A DNA stretch of 64,000 bases. Origin: JBBCJR01 sp037190805. GTDB taxonomy: Bacteria; Pseudomonadota; Alphaproteobacteria; Sphingomonadales; Sphingomonadaceae. The position numbers and the translations under genes were made by a program. Positions 1 to 8,822 of the stretch are shown piece after piece. The stretch is from assembly GCA_037190805.1 (NCBI GenBank), contig JBBCJR010000025.1:1-64000 (forward strand). Direction: 5' to 3'. The first letter of the stretch is position 1; every line of letters starts with the position of its first letter. The notes beneath the pieces are model-generated. The model ran no database searches. It was not told where the DNA came from and saw only the letters and a list, made by a program, of their open reading frames with translations.

Positions 1-555
<555 letters not shown>

Positions 556-630
556 ATGTTCGAACTTTCCACCGGGAACCAGTGAAAAGCCCGTTCAAGG
601 AGCTATCCTATCTGCACAACGTCACTAGCA

Positions 631-652
631 TTCATTGGCCAAAGCCAATGAA
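631..652 (-). repeat. perfect 9-bp hairpin in the 16S leader
   Basis: TTCATTGGC (631-639) pairs with GCCAATGAA (644-652) around a CAAA loop. It lies about 80 bases before mature 16S, and no T tract follows on either strand, so it is more likely an RNA folding or processing element than a terminator. Confidence 0.6.
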
Positions 653-760
653 GCATTGTGGTACGTTAAGACATGATAGACAGCGAATTACCGGTGCACG
701 GACCCCTTGAGTGATCCGGACCGGGGCCGCCGCCCACATGTCCCTTCATCTAACCGACGA

Positions 761-772
761 TGAGAAAGAGCC
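761..772 (-). promoter_or_regulatory. boxA-like antitermination site of the rrn leader
   Basis: The minus strand reads GGCTCTTTCTCA, close to the rrn boxA core GCTCTTT. Its place between promoter and 16S is right for NusB/NusE-dependent antitermination. The match is short, so the call is tentative. Confidence 0.4.
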
Positions 773-876
773 GAAACCGCCCTGCCTCCAGAATTATCTT
801 TCTGGAAACCGAGCCGGTTTTTGCTAAGACCGCTTCGAGCGAGGCCGGTAAGGCCGTGTCCGTCGCGGTGAGGGGC

Positions 877-905
877 TTATATGGGCGGGGTGGTCGACCC
901 GTCAA
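877..905 (-). promoter_or_regulatory. rrn promoter driving 16S rRNA
   Basis: On the minus strand a -35 box TTGACG (900-905) is followed by a 17-base spacer and a -10 box ATATAA (877-882). The sequence just upstream (906-945) is comparatively AT-rich with short A and T runs, which would suit an UP element. Position, spacing and orientation all fit the main rRNA promoter. Confidence 0.75.
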
Positions 906-1028
906 CACCCTCGTGGCAATTTTCTTACATCTTATGCTTATTCCCGTTTCAGAGCCCGTAATTGCTGGGTTTCGGCGATTGGCGCGGTAGAGAGCGGAAC
1001 GATGGAATCGGGGGCGAACTGAGTCGGC

Positions 1029-2480
1029 ATGACGGGAATCGATCAAGACTCGACCTTGCGCGCTCGTGTCCGCACCGCCGTGATCTGGCGGTCTGGCAGC
1101 CAGATCGCCGCGCAGATGCTGGTCTGGTGCTCGACCTTCATCGTGATTCGGCTGCTGGAGCCATCGGACTACGGCCTGCTGGCCATGACCCAGGTCGTCA
1201 CCGCCTTCCTGATGATGCTGAATGGATGGAGCTTCGCGGGCGCGCTCGTGCGTGACGGGGATATCAGCCAGCACCGGGTGCGGCAGGTCCTTGGCCTGCT
1301 CCTGATCGTCAACGGGGGCCTGGCGCTCATCCAGTTCGCCGCGGCCCCGCTGGTCGCGGCCTATTACCGGCAGCCCACCCTTGCCAGCATGCTTCAGGTT
1401 CAGGCCCTGCTCTACTTCACCATCCCCTTCATCGCGGTACCAATGGCTCTGCGGTCGCGACAGATCGATTTCCGAAGCCAGGCGAAGGTCTATTTTTTTG
1501 CGAGCGTTCTGTCGGCGGCAGCCCAGCTGTCAGCGGCCTTCGCGGGATTTGGCGTCTGGACACTCGTGGTCGGGCCAGTGGTGCTTTACGTCGGTCGCGC
1601 GGTGGGCTTGGCGATCGCGACTCGCTGGCTGGTCTGGCCGACGCTCGATCTGCGCGGTACCGGAAGCGTGTGGCACTATGGCGGAGTCGTCATTCTCGGC
1701 GATCTCTTGTGGTTCGCCTACAGCCAGTCCGACATCGCGCTGGGCGGACGGGTGCTGCCTGCCCACGAGATCGGTCTTTATTCGACTGCGCTGTTTCTGG
1801 TGCAGCTGCTCAACGCCAAGTTCCTGCCAGCGCTGAATGAGGTCGGGTTTACCGCCTTTGCCCGCATCCAGGGCGACGTGCGCGCCGTGGCATGGAATTT
1901 CGTCAAGGCGGTGCGGCTCGTCATGCTGGTCGGCCTGCCGTTCTACTTCGGCTTGGCAGCCGTCGCCCGGCCATTCACCGACGTCCTGCTGGGCGAAAAA
2001 TGGACCGAAGCCGCGCCGATCATCCGCCTGCTTGCCCTGGCCATGCCTATGGTCACGCTTCAGGTCCTGTTCGCGCCGGCAACCAACGCGCTCGGACGTC
2101 CCGGCCGGGCAATGACCGCATCGGTGATCGGCTGCCTGGTCATGCCAGGCGCTTATCTGGTTGGTTTGCGCTACGGGGTAACAGGCTTGGCGCTCGCTTG
2201 GCTGCTCGCCTTCCCCCTGGTGACGGTGGCGACCGCGGCCATTTCGATACCGGTGCTCGGCCTCACCTGGTTGGACCTCGGTCGCGCGATTCGTCCCGGT
2301 CTGGTCGCTGCGCTGCTGATGGCCGGCCTTGTCGTGGGGGCGGACACCATCATTCCGATCACCACCGCCCTGCCCCGGCTGGCAATGCTGGTCGCCATCG
2401 GCATTGCCGCCTATGCCGGGCTCCTGAAGCTGCTGTTTCCCGAGACGGTACGGGAACTGCTGGCGCTCGCCCGGCGCTAG
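1029..2480 (+). CDS. oligosaccharide flippase family protein (Wzx/MOP-like)
   Basis: A 483-residue hydrophobic protein with about 12-14 predicted membrane helices. Its N-terminal part (WRSGSQIAAQMLVW, then RLLEPSDYGLLAMTQ around residue 45) is the hallmark of the polysaccharide flippase family, which moves lipid-linked glycans across the inner membrane. The length is normal for the family. A purine-rich GGGGGCG lies about 12 bases before the ATG, a rather long spacing. No other glycan-export gene adjoins it; the nearest glycosyltransferase is 8 kb away. It begins about 125 bases beyond the rrn -35 box on the opposite strand, so its promoter must lie in 906-1020. The substrate is unknown. Confidence 0.85.
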   Translation: MTGIDQDSTLRARVRTAVIWRSGSQIAAQMLVWCSTFIVIRLLEPSDYGLLAMTQVVTAFLMMLNGWSFAGALVRDGDISQHRVRQVLGLLLIVNGGLALIQFAAAPLVAAYYRQPTLASMLQVQALLYFTIPFIAVPMALRSRQIDFRSQAKVYFFASVLSAAAQLSAAFAGFGVWTLVVGPVVLYVGRAVGLAIATRWLVWPTLDLRGTGSVWHYGGVVILGDLLWFAYSQSDIALGGRVLPAHEIGLYSTALFLVQLLNAKFLPALNEVGFTAFARIQGDVRAVAWNFVKAVRLVMLVGLPFYFGLAAVARPFTDVLLGEKWTEAAPIIRLLALAMPMVTLQVLFAPATNALGRPGRAMTASVIGCLVMPGAYLVGLRYGVTGLALAWLLAFPLVTVATAAISIPVLGLTWLDLGRAIRPGLVAALLMAGLVVGADTIIPITTALPRLAMLVAIGIAAYAGLLKLLFPETVRELLALARR

Positions 2481-2507
2481 ATCCCGAATACGGGTGGGCG
2501 GACGCCT

Positions 2508-2936
2508 TCATCCGCGCGTGATGTACTCCCGCAACGCCATCGCCTCACGCTCGATACCGTCGATACGGCACTTCACCAGATCGCCGATCGAGATGAAGCC
2601 CACCAACCGCCCGTTTTCCACGACCGGCAAGTGGCGAATCCGCCTGCGCGTGATAAGGCCCAGCGCAGCCAGAACGCCGTGGCTGCGCTCCACGGTGACG
2701 GGCGGCGCGGTCATCACCCGTTCGACCGGCCAGTCGAGAACCGCCGCACCATCGCGGCGAAGGCCGTAGATGACATCGCGTTCGGAAAAGATGCCGACCA
2801 GCTGCCCTTCATCCAGCACCGGCATGGCCCCGATTCGGCGATCCGCGAGACGCGCCACCGCATCCCGAACCGGGGTTCCCACCTCGACGGCGATCACCTC
2901 GCCGTCACGTTCCTCTAGCAAGGCTCCAATGGTCAT
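2508..2936 (-). CDS. CBS domain-containing protein
   Basis: A 142-residue soluble protein made almost entirely of two tandem CBS domains, roughly residues 8-62 and 73-130. Typical turns are visible: IGAMPVLDEGQLVGIFSERD in the first and IRHLPVVENGRLVGFISIGD in the second. CBS pairs bind adenosyl ligands such as AMP, ATP or NAD and usually regulate a partner. Stand-alone pairs like this are common in Alphaproteobacteria and their roles are mostly undefined. The start at 2936 is chosen because AAGGAG sits 7 bases upstream; a longer frame to 3074 has no homology-like content. It is convergent with the flippase and divergent from the small membrane protein. Confidence 0.85.
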   Translation of the reverse strand: MTIGALLEERDGEVIAVEVGTPVRDAVARLADRRIGAMPVLDEGQLVGIFSERDVIYGLRRDGAAVLDWPVERVMTAPPVTVERSHGVLAALGLITRRRIRHLPVVENGRLVGFISIGDLVKCRIDGIEREAMALREYITRG

Positions 2937-2995
2937 CGGCGCTCTCCTTCGGACAATGGCTTGATGATCCCATGCCGGAAGACCAAAGGAAAGCC

Positions 2996-3280
2996 ATGAC
3001 CGACCAATTACCTTCCACCCATGATCATTGGCGCCGATTCCGCTGGCTGATGGTCCTGATGAGCGTCGCCGCAACCATCTCGACCGTCGCCGCGCTCTGG
3101 TGGCTCGAGTGGACGGGCGTCAAGGTCGAGCCATTGCTGGCGCTGATGGTGGCGGTGGGCATCTTCCTTACCGTCATGCTGGCAGCGGCGCTGATGGGCC
3201 TCGTCTTCCTCAGCAACCGATCCGGGCTCGACGAAGAGGTCGAAGATTTCGGACGAACCCGTGACCACGACACACCCTGA
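2996..3280 (+). CDS. small two-helix membrane protein of unknown function
   Basis: A 94-residue protein with a short polar N-terminus, a first membrane helix around residues 16-36, a second around 46-72, and an acidic cytoplasmic-type tail (DEEVEDFG). The start at 2996 follows an AAAGGA ribosome site; an ATG 24 bases earlier lacks one. I do not recognise a named family. It is divergent from the CBS protein with only 59 bases between start codons, so the two probably share a regulatory region. The terminator after it is better oriented for the opposing DUF4167 operon but may serve both. Confidence 0.6.
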   Translation: MTDQLPSTHDHWRRFRWLMVLMSVAATISTVAALWWLEWTGVKVEPLLALMVAVGIFLTVMLAAALMGLVFLSNRSGLDEEVEDFGRTRDHDTP

Positions 3281-3302
3281 TCCTTAAACCGTCCACAACA
3301 AA

Positions 3303-3339
3303 AAAGGCCCTGCGGCGCATCGTGCGCCGCAGGGCCTTT
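3303..3339 (-). terminator. strong intrinsic terminator after the DUF4167 gene
   Basis: A perfect 17-bp stem (3303-3319 with 3323-3339) closes on a TCG loop. Read on the minus strand it is followed by a run of six or more T (complement of 3297-3305), so it mainly ends the hisS-prfA-prmC-DUF4167 direction. On the plus strand only TTTC follows, giving at best weak bidirectional action. Confidence 0.85.
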
Positions 3340-3363
3340 CAATTCTCGAACGCACCCTGGCGA

Positions 3364-4053
3364 TCAGGCGTCGACGGTCACCGCATCGTCGACCGGCCGG
3401 CGGCGCGGACGCCCCCGACGGCGAGGCGCCTCCACTTCCGCATCGGCCACTGCCGGCGACTCGACGGGAGCTTCCTGCACCACCGCCTCGGTGCGAGGCG
3501 TACGACGCGTCGTGCGGCGGGCCGGCGAAGCCTCGGCCACAGCTTCGCCTTCCTCGGCGTCATAGCGGATATCGACCGGTCGACGCGGGCTCTGGCGGGG
3601 TCGCACCGGCCGCTCGTGCCCCTCTTCCGCGGCGCTCGCGCCATCCCGCACATAGGCGCGGCTGCCATCGCCTGCGGCACGCGCTGGACCGGGCAGGCCG
3701 GCGATCTCGCCCCGCTCGTCGCCATCATCATCTTCGATGTCGTCGTCGCGCTCCCGATCGTCGCGCACATCCTCGCGCTGGCGACCGCGCATATCCTCTT
3801 GCCGGCCTCTCTGTTCGGCCAGCAGGCGGAAATAATGGTCGGCGAACTGAAGATAATATTCGGTCTGAACCCGATCACCCTGCATCTGCGCGTCGCGCGC
3901 CAGCACCTTGTACTTCTCGTGCAGCTGGTGGGCATTGCCGCGCTGACGACTGTCGATGCGGTTGCCCTCGGTCATCGAGCGCCCCAACCCGTTCTGCTGG
4001 CGCGGCCCATTGCGTCCCCGGCGGCGACCGCCGTTCTGACGATTATTGATCAA
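3364..4053 (-). CDS. DUF4167 domain-containing protein, possible RNA-binding
   Basis: A 229-residue, very polar protein. The N-terminus is rich in Arg, Gly and Asn (NNRQNGGRRRGRNG) and leads into the conserved DUF4167 block around residues 30-80 (HQLHEKYKVLARDAQMQGD, then YYLQFADHYFRLL). The remaining C-terminal half is a low-complexity acidic/basic tail with repeated RRGRPRRR patches. The family is alphaproteobacterial and often lies next to prmC, as here. The start is a TTG (4053) after a GAGG site, agreeing with the usual INNRQ beginning of the family. Function is not established; the Arg/Gly-rich ends suggest nucleic-acid or ribosome contact, which is inference. Confidence 0.85.
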   Translation of the reverse strand: MINNRQNGGRRRGRNGPRQQNGLGRSMTEGNRIDSRQRGNAHQLHEKYKVLARDAQMQGDRVQTEYYLQFADHYFRLLAEQRGRQEDMRGRQREDVRDDRERDDDIEDDDGDERGEIAGLPGPARAAGDGSRAYVRDGASAAEEGHERPVRPRQSPRRPVDIRYDAEEGEAVAEASPARRTTRRTPRTEAVVQEAPVESPAVADAEVEAPRRRGRPRRRPVDDAVTVDA

Positions 4054-4261
4054 AGTGCCTCAATCCCTTGCTCGTGGCCGCATGACGGCCTTCGGGTAGA
4101 CGTCTGACCTGCAACGCCAGCGGAACGGCATTTTCTGCCGCGCCGCCTCTTGCCAAAACCAACAGCGAACCATCGGCAAAAGCTAAGGGGGTCAGGGCGA
4201 GGGTCCTGTTCGACCAGCTCGCTCGCCGCCTACATAGCGATGCAATCTGGTCGATCCAAGC

Positions 4262-5086
4262 TTATTCTTTCGTAGATGCGAACAGAATTACCCGATCGCG
4301 TCCGGCCAGATCGCGATGGACCTCGCCGCAAAGCCCCGCCTGGACGCCGATCGCCATCACCGCCGCCGCCTGCGAAGCACCGATTTCCACCACCGCCCGA
4401 CCGCCTGGCGCAAGCAACTGCGGGATTTGCGGCAGCAGCCGGTAATACTCGTCCAACCCCTCCGGCCCCGCGAACAAGGCCGAGGCGGGTTCATGCTCGA
4501 CCACGTCGCGCGAAAGCGCCGCGCCATCCTCGACATAGGGCGGATTCGCCAGGATCAGATCGAAGCGCTCGTCCAGCCCCTCTCCCCAATCACCCAAACG
4601 CCATTCCACGCGGGCTCCAAGCCCGGTGTCGAGACCGTTCGTCCGCGCGACAGTCAGCGCCGTCGTCGAGCGGTCAATGCCGATCCCCGTCGCCCCCGGC
4701 CATTCCGCCAACGCCGCCAGCAGCAAGGCCCCGCTGCCCGTGCCCAGATCCAGGATGCGCTTCGGCGACACCGTGCAGGCGCCAAGGGCGACGCTAATCA
4801 GGGTCTCGCTGTCCGGCCGGGGAATCAGCACCGCGGGCGACACGGCGAGCGAGAGGGTCCAGAAATCCCGGCGGCCAAGGATATAGGCCACCGGCTCTCC
4901 ACCCGCCCGGCGGTCGATCAGACCGGCGAAGTCAGGCGGCATCGCATCATCGCCGCCCCGCAGCAGCAAAACCTGGCGATCACATGCCAGCGCATGGGCC
5001 ATCAGCAGTTCGGCGTCGAGCCGCGGCGTCTCGCTGGTGTCCGCCAACCGCGCGGTCGCCTGCGCGATCGCCTCGCGGACACGCAT
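4262..5086 (-). CDS. prmC: peptide chain release factor N5-glutamine methyltransferase
   Basis: A 274-residue class I SAM-dependent methyltransferase that modifies the Gln of the GGQ motif in release factors. An N-terminal helical domain (1-90) precedes the SAM-binding motif DLGTGSG (113-119) and the catalytic NPPY (181-184), both intact. The C-terminal strand region (GGRAVVEIG) is typical. It lies 4 bases downstream of prfA, its substrate's gene, an arrangement conserved in many bacteria. Length is normal. The ATG at 5086 is the only sensible start. Confidence 0.95.
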   Translation of the reverse strand: MRVREAIAQATARLADTSETPRLDAELLMAHALACDRQVLLLRGGDDAMPPDFAGLIDRRAGGEPVAYILGRRDFWTLSLAVSPAVLIPRPDSETLISVALGACTVSPKRILDLGTGSGALLLAALAEWPGATGIGIDRSTTALTVARTNGLDTGLGARVEWRLGDWGEGLDERFDLILANPPYVEDGAALSRDVVEHEPASALFAGPEGLDEYYRLLPQIPQLLAPGGRAVVEIGASQAAAVMAIGVQAGLCGEVHRDLAGRDRVILFASTKE

Positions 5087-5090
5087 CGGA

Positions 5091-6167
5091 TCAACCCTCG
5101 CCGTCGAGATTGGCGAGTCGGCTGGCCTGATCCTCTGCGATCAGGGCCTGGACCAGATCGTCGAGAGCCGGTCCCTCCAATATCTCGGGCAGACGATGCA
5201 CGGTCAGATTGATGCGGTGATCGGTCACCCTGCCTTGCGGGAAATTATAGGTGCGGATGCGTTCCGACCGATCGCCCGATCCGACCATCGACCGCCGGGC
5301 CCCGGCCCGGGCGTTCGCCAGCTTCTCGCGCTCCAGCTCGTAAAGCCGGGCGCGCAGCACCTTCATCGCCTTGGCCTTGTTCTTGTGCTGCGATTTCTCG
5401 TCCTGCTGACTGACTACGAGACCGGTCGGTAGGTGCGTGATGCGAACGGCGCTGTCGGTGGTATTCACCGACTGGCCGCCCGGCCCCGACGAGCGGAACA
5501 CGTCGATCCTGAGGTCCTTGTCGTCGATCTGGACGTCGACCTCTTCCGCTTCCGGCAGCACCGCGACGGTCGCGGCGGACGTATGGATCCGCCCTCCGCT
5601 TTCCGTGACCGGCACCCGCTGGACCCGGTGGACGCCGCTTTCGAACTTCAGCCGGGCGAACACACCACCGCCGGTGACGCTGGCCACCACTTCCTTGAAC
5701 CCGCCGACATCGGATGCGGAAGCCGAGATCGGCTCCACCCGCCATCCCCGCTCCTCGGCATAACGCTGGTACATGCGGAACAGGTCCCCGGCGAACAGGG
5801 CCGCCTCGTCCCCGCCCGTGCCGGCGCGAATTTCGAGGATCGCCGACCGCTCGTCCGCGGCATCGCGAGGCAGCAGCTTCAGCGCCAGCTCTCTCTCGGC
5901 ATCGCCAAGGCGCTCGCGCACAGCGGGCAACTCCTCCTCGGCCAGCGCCTTCATCTCGGCATCGCCCAGCATGTCGACGAGGCCCGCTTCCTCCTCGCGC
6001 AATTCGCGCAGCGCGCGGGCGGCCTCCGCAACAGGTTCAAGCTCGGCATAGTCCTTCGACAACTGGACGAAACGCTCTGCCGGCAGGTCGCCCCGCGCCA
6101 TCTGCGCTGCGAGCTCGCTGTGCCGTGCCTCGATCTGCGCCACCCGCTCGGGGCCGATGGCGCTCAC
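5091..6167 (-). CDS. prfA: peptide chain release factor 1
   Basis: A 358-residue class I release factor reading UAA and UAG. The stop-codon recognition tripeptide is PVT (186-188), the RF1 form rather than the SPF of RF2. The peptidyl-tRNA hydrolysis motif GGQ is at 230-232 in the block SSGPGGQSVN. The N-terminal coiled region and the C-terminal GSGDRSERIRTYNFPQGR segment are complete. Its ATG overlaps the hisS stop by four bases and prmC follows directly, so the three genes look like one transcription unit. Confidence 0.97.
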   Translation of the reverse strand: MSAIGPERVAQIEARHSELAAQMARGDLPAERFVQLSKDYAELEPVAEAARALRELREEEAGLVDMLGDAEMKALAEEELPAVRERLGDAERELALKLLPRDAADERSAILEIRAGTGGDEAALFAGDLFRMYQRYAEERGWRVEPISASASDVGGFKEVVASVTGGGVFARLKFESGVHRVQRVPVTESGGRIHTSAATVAVLPEAEEVDVQIDDKDLRIDVFRSSGPGGQSVNTTDSAVRITHLPTGLVVSQQDEKSQHKNKAKAMKVLRARLYELEREKLANARAGARRSMVGSGDRSERIRTYNFPQGRVTDHRINLTVHRLPEILEGPALDDLVQALIAEDQASRLANLDGEG

Positions 6168-7411
6168 CGGCCGATCACCTCGACCAGCCGGTCAAGCGGC
6201 ACCTGGCTCTGCTCGCCGCTGCCCAGCGTCTTCACCGTCGCCACGCCCTGAGCCAGTTCGTCCTCGCCCAGGATGACCGCATAGCTGGCACCGCTAGTGT
6301 CAGCCCGTTGCATCCGCTTCTTCATATTGCCGCGAAAGCCCATGTCGGCTGCGATGCCGGCACGGCGCAGCTCCGCCAGGACATTCTGTCCGGCGACTTC
6401 AGCGGCCGCGCCCATCGGCACGACCATCACGGAAACAGCGGAAATTGCGGGCGCAGCGATCAGCATCGCCAGCCGCTCGATCCCCGCCGCCCAGCCCACG
6501 CCCGGCGTAGGTGGGCCACCCAGCGCCTCGACCAGCCCGTCATAGCGCCCACCGGCCAGCACCGTGCCCTGAGCGCCCAATGCGTCAGTGACGAACTCGA
6601 ACGCGGTGTGGCGATAATAATCGAGGCCGCGAACCAGCCGACCGTCCCGCGTCCAGGCCACACCCGCCGCGTCCAAACCGCGGGTCACCGCTTCGAAGAA
6701 CGCGCCCGCCTCGCTGGTCAGATAGTCGTCGATCGCCGGCGCCGCATCGGCGATCGGGCGGTCGCGGGCATCCTTGGAATCGAGGATGCGCAGCGGATTG
6801 CGCGCCAGCCGGTCGCGGCTTTCCTCCGACAGGGCGTCGGCATGAGCCGAGAAATGGGCGACCAGCGCATCACGCCACGCGCTCCTCGTCTCGGAATCGC
6901 CAAGGGTATTGAGATGCAGGGTGACATTGCCGGCAATGCCCAGCTCGGCCAGAAGCTGGCTGGCGAAGGACAGCAACTCGACATCGGCCGCCGGCTCGCC
7001 CGCGCCCAATATTTCGGCGTCAAGCTGGTGAAACTGACGAAACCGTCCCTTTTGCGGTCGCTCATAGCGGAAGGCGGGACCCCAGCTGCTGACCTTCAAG
7101 GGCGCCCACTGCTGCCACCCTTCGCTGACATAAGCGCGCGCGATGCCGGCGGTAAACTCAGGCCGCAGGGTCAGCGAGTCGCCGCCCCGGTCCTCGAAGC
7201 TGTACATCTCCTTCGACACAACGTCGGTCGTCTCACCCAGCGATCGGGCGAACACCGCCGTCTGCTCGAACACCGGCACTTGTACCGGCTGGAAGGCGAA
7301 CAGCCGGGCGACGCGTGCGAAGGTTCGCACCACGGTCTCGAATCGAGCCGCGTCCTCGCCGATCATGTCCTGGGTGCCGCGCACGCGCTGCGGTTTCGCT
7401 ATCTGGTTCAC
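6164..7411 (-). CDS. hisS: histidine--tRNA ligase
   Basis: A 415-residue class II aminoacyl-tRNA synthetase charging tRNA-His. Visible signatures are the N-terminal RGTQD, motif 1 region, LRPEFTAGIAR, motif 2 FRYERPQKGRFRQFHQLDAE, the HisRS-specific GRYDGLVEALGG and the motif 3 GWAAGIERL. The C-terminal anticodon-binding domain is present. The start is set at the GTG 7411 (encoding VNQIAKPQ), which is where homologues begin; a longer frame adds 19 unlikely residues. It is first in the hisS-prfA-prmC order and divergent from ppa across about 100 bases that must contain both promoters. Confidence 0.95.
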   Translation of the reverse strand: MNQIAKPQRVRGTQDMIGEDAARFETVVRTFARVARLFAFQPVQVPVFEQTAVFARSLGETTDVVSKEMYSFEDRGGDSLTLRPEFTAGIARAYVSEGWQQWAPLKVSSWGPAFRYERPQKGRFRQFHQLDAEILGAGEPAADVELLSFASQLLAELGIAGNVTLHLNTLGDSETRSAWRDALVAHFSAHADALSEESRDRLARNPLRILDSKDARDRPIADAAPAIDDYLTSEAGAFFEAVTRGLDAAGVAWTRDGRLVRGLDYYRHTAFEFVTDALGAQGTVLAGGRYDGLVEALGGPPTPGVGWAAGIERLAMLIAAPAISAVSVMVVPMGAAAEVAGQNVLAELRRAGIAADMGFRGNMKKRMQRADTSGASYAVILGEDELAQGVATVKTLGSGEQSQVPLDRLVEVIGR

Positions 7412-7512
7412 GGCCGCGCCCTTAGAAGAATTTCGCGCGAAACAGAAGCACCCCTTGCGACGCTGCATCGCACAAGACTAGAGGGGCGCGGCATTCCTGT
7501 TGTGAGTAACCC

Positions 7513-8046
7513 ATGAATATCGACTTTATCCCGATCGGCAATGATCCGCCGAACAGCGTCAACGTCATCATCGAGGTTCCCGCCGGTGGCGAACCGGTGA
7601 AGTACGAGTTCGACAAGGCATCGGGCGCCATCTTCGTCGACCGTATCCTTCATACGCCGATGCGCTATCCCGCCAATTACGGTTTCGTGCCGCATACGCT
7701 GTGCGGCGACGGCGATCCGCTCGATGCGCTGGTCATCGCCCGCTCACCGTTCATTCCGGGGTCGGTCGTACGTGCCCGCCCGGTGGCGGTGTTGAAGCTG
7801 GAGGACGAGGCCGGCGGCGACGAAAAGCTGATCACCGTTCCCGACAACAGCCTGTTTCCCTATTATGAAAAAGTGAACGAGCGCGGCGACCTGCCCGACA
7901 TCGTCATGCAGCAGATCGAACACTTCTTCACCCACTACAAGGACCTGGAGCCAAACAAGTGGGTGCGGATCGGCACCTGGGGCGACGCCGAGGAGGCACG
8001 CGCCCTGATCCTCGACAGCATCGAGCGCGCGCGCGCCGCTGCCTGA
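7513..8046 (+). CDS. ppa: inorganic pyrophosphatase (family I)
   Basis: A 177-residue soluble enzyme that hydrolyses pyrophosphate to phosphate, pulling biosynthetic reactions forward. The family signature DGDPLD is at 66-71, and the conserved metal- and substrate-binding segments (KYEFDK near 30-35, MRYPANYGFVPHT at 50-62, KDLEPNKW near the end) are intact. Length is normal for the bacterial hexameric form. A poor ribosome site precedes the ATG, but no better start exists. A stem-loop right after the stop probably ends the transcript. Confidence 0.96.
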   Translation: MNIDFIPIGNDPPNSVNVIIEVPAGGEPVKYEFDKASGAIFVDRILHTPMRYPANYGFVPHTLCGDGDPLDALVIARSPFIPGSVVRARPVAVLKLEDEAGGDEKLITVPDNSLFPYYEKVNERGDLPDIVMQQIEHFFTHYKDLEPNKWVRIGTWGDAEEARALILDSIERARAAA

Positions 8047-8052
8047 TTTTCG

Positions 8053-8088
8053 GCCCGGCAGGTCCGCAACCACGGCCTGCCGGGCTTT
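8053..8088 (+). terminator. stem-loop terminator after ppa
   Basis: GCCCGGCAGG (8053-8062) pairs with CCTGCCGGGC (8076-8085) around a 13-base loop that can pair further internally, followed by only three T. It starts seven bases after the ppa stop codon. The weak T tract lowers confidence. Confidence 0.6.
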
Positions 8089-8186
8089 ACCGTCCCCACC
8101 GGGTTAAGCAGACGTTCAACGCTTCCCACGCAGTCTTGCGCAATGGGCCGCCATCGGCTTTTGTCGTGGCTGCCGGGAGACTGTTG

Positions 8187-8810
8187 ATGACGAGGCTGCT
8201 GACCGCCGCGCTGTGCGCCCTGATGATATCCTGTCCCGCGCTCGCCCAGCGCGCGGATCAACCGCGAGCCCAGCGTGGCGATCGCCTGGAGCGGCCGGAT
8301 ATGCGCCCGGATCGCGCACGCCCGCGCGGCGACTACAATGCCGACCGCGGATTGGAACGACGCGCGGAGCGGTTCCAGTATCGCGCCGGCCGGGACAATC
8401 GGACGGACCGCTATCGTTATGAACGCCATCGCTATGACCGGCCCGAGGTCCGCTATCGCTATGATCGCAACCGCGCCTACAACGACTATCGTTATGGCGC
8501 GGGCCGGGTCTATGCGCGCGACCGCTTCGGCTATGGTCGCGGTCCCTGGTATGGTGCGCCCTATCGCGTATGGGGGCCGGGTCAATATATCCCGCGCGGC
8601 TACTGGCAGGGTGGCTGGTCGCCTTACATGATCGGTGACTGGGGCGGCTATGGCCTCCATCGTCCGCCCCATGGGCATGGCTGGGTTCGCTACCACGACG
8701 ATTTGTTGCTGATCGTGCTGGCGAACGGGCTGGTTCGCGAGATTCTGCGCGGCGGCTGGAGAGATCGTTGGGACCGCTACGACGACGGCTATTACGAACC
8801 GCCCTACTGA
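8187..8810 (+). CDS. RcnB-like secreted protein, Arg/Tyr-rich
   Basis: A 207-residue exported protein. A signal peptide (about residues 1-20, ending ALA before QRAD) is followed by a charged Arg/Asp/Glu-rich region and then a strongly repetitive Arg-Tyr stretch (RYRYERHRYDRP, VRYRYDRNR) to about residue 115. The C-terminus has a tryptophan/tyrosine-rich segment and the RcnB-type end (GWVRYHDDLLLIVLANGLV). RcnB is a periplasmic protein linked to nickel/cobalt efflux in Escherichia coli, but members in Sphingomonadales are numerous and not tied to metals. The start at 8187 follows GGGAGA and gives the signal peptide. The 3' end nearly touches the convergent phosphoesterase gene. Confidence 0.65.
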   Translation: MTRLLTAALCALMISCPALAQRADQPRAQRGDRLERPDMRPDRARPRGDYNADRGLERRAERFQYRAGRDNRTDRYRYERHRYDRPEVRYRYDRNRAYNDYRYGAGRVYARDRFGYGRGPWYGAPYRVWGPGQYIPRGYWQGGWSPYMIGDWGGYGLHRPPHGHGWVRYHDDLLLIVLANGLVREILRGGWRDRWDRYDDGYYEPPY

Positions 8811-8822
8811 AGACCGTCGACC

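Larger units (their letters stand above)
556..876 (-). other. 16S rRNA leader (transcribed spacer upstream of 16S)
   Basis: These roughly 320 bases separate the rrn promoter from the mature 16S and show no credible gene. The ORF-like stretches here have no ribosome binding site and no recognisable product. The leader holds a hairpin at 631-652, a smaller CCAGAA/TTCTGG stem near 789-806 and a boxA-like sequence at 761-772. It probably carries the antitermination signals and one half of the RNase III processing stem. Confidence 0.75.
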
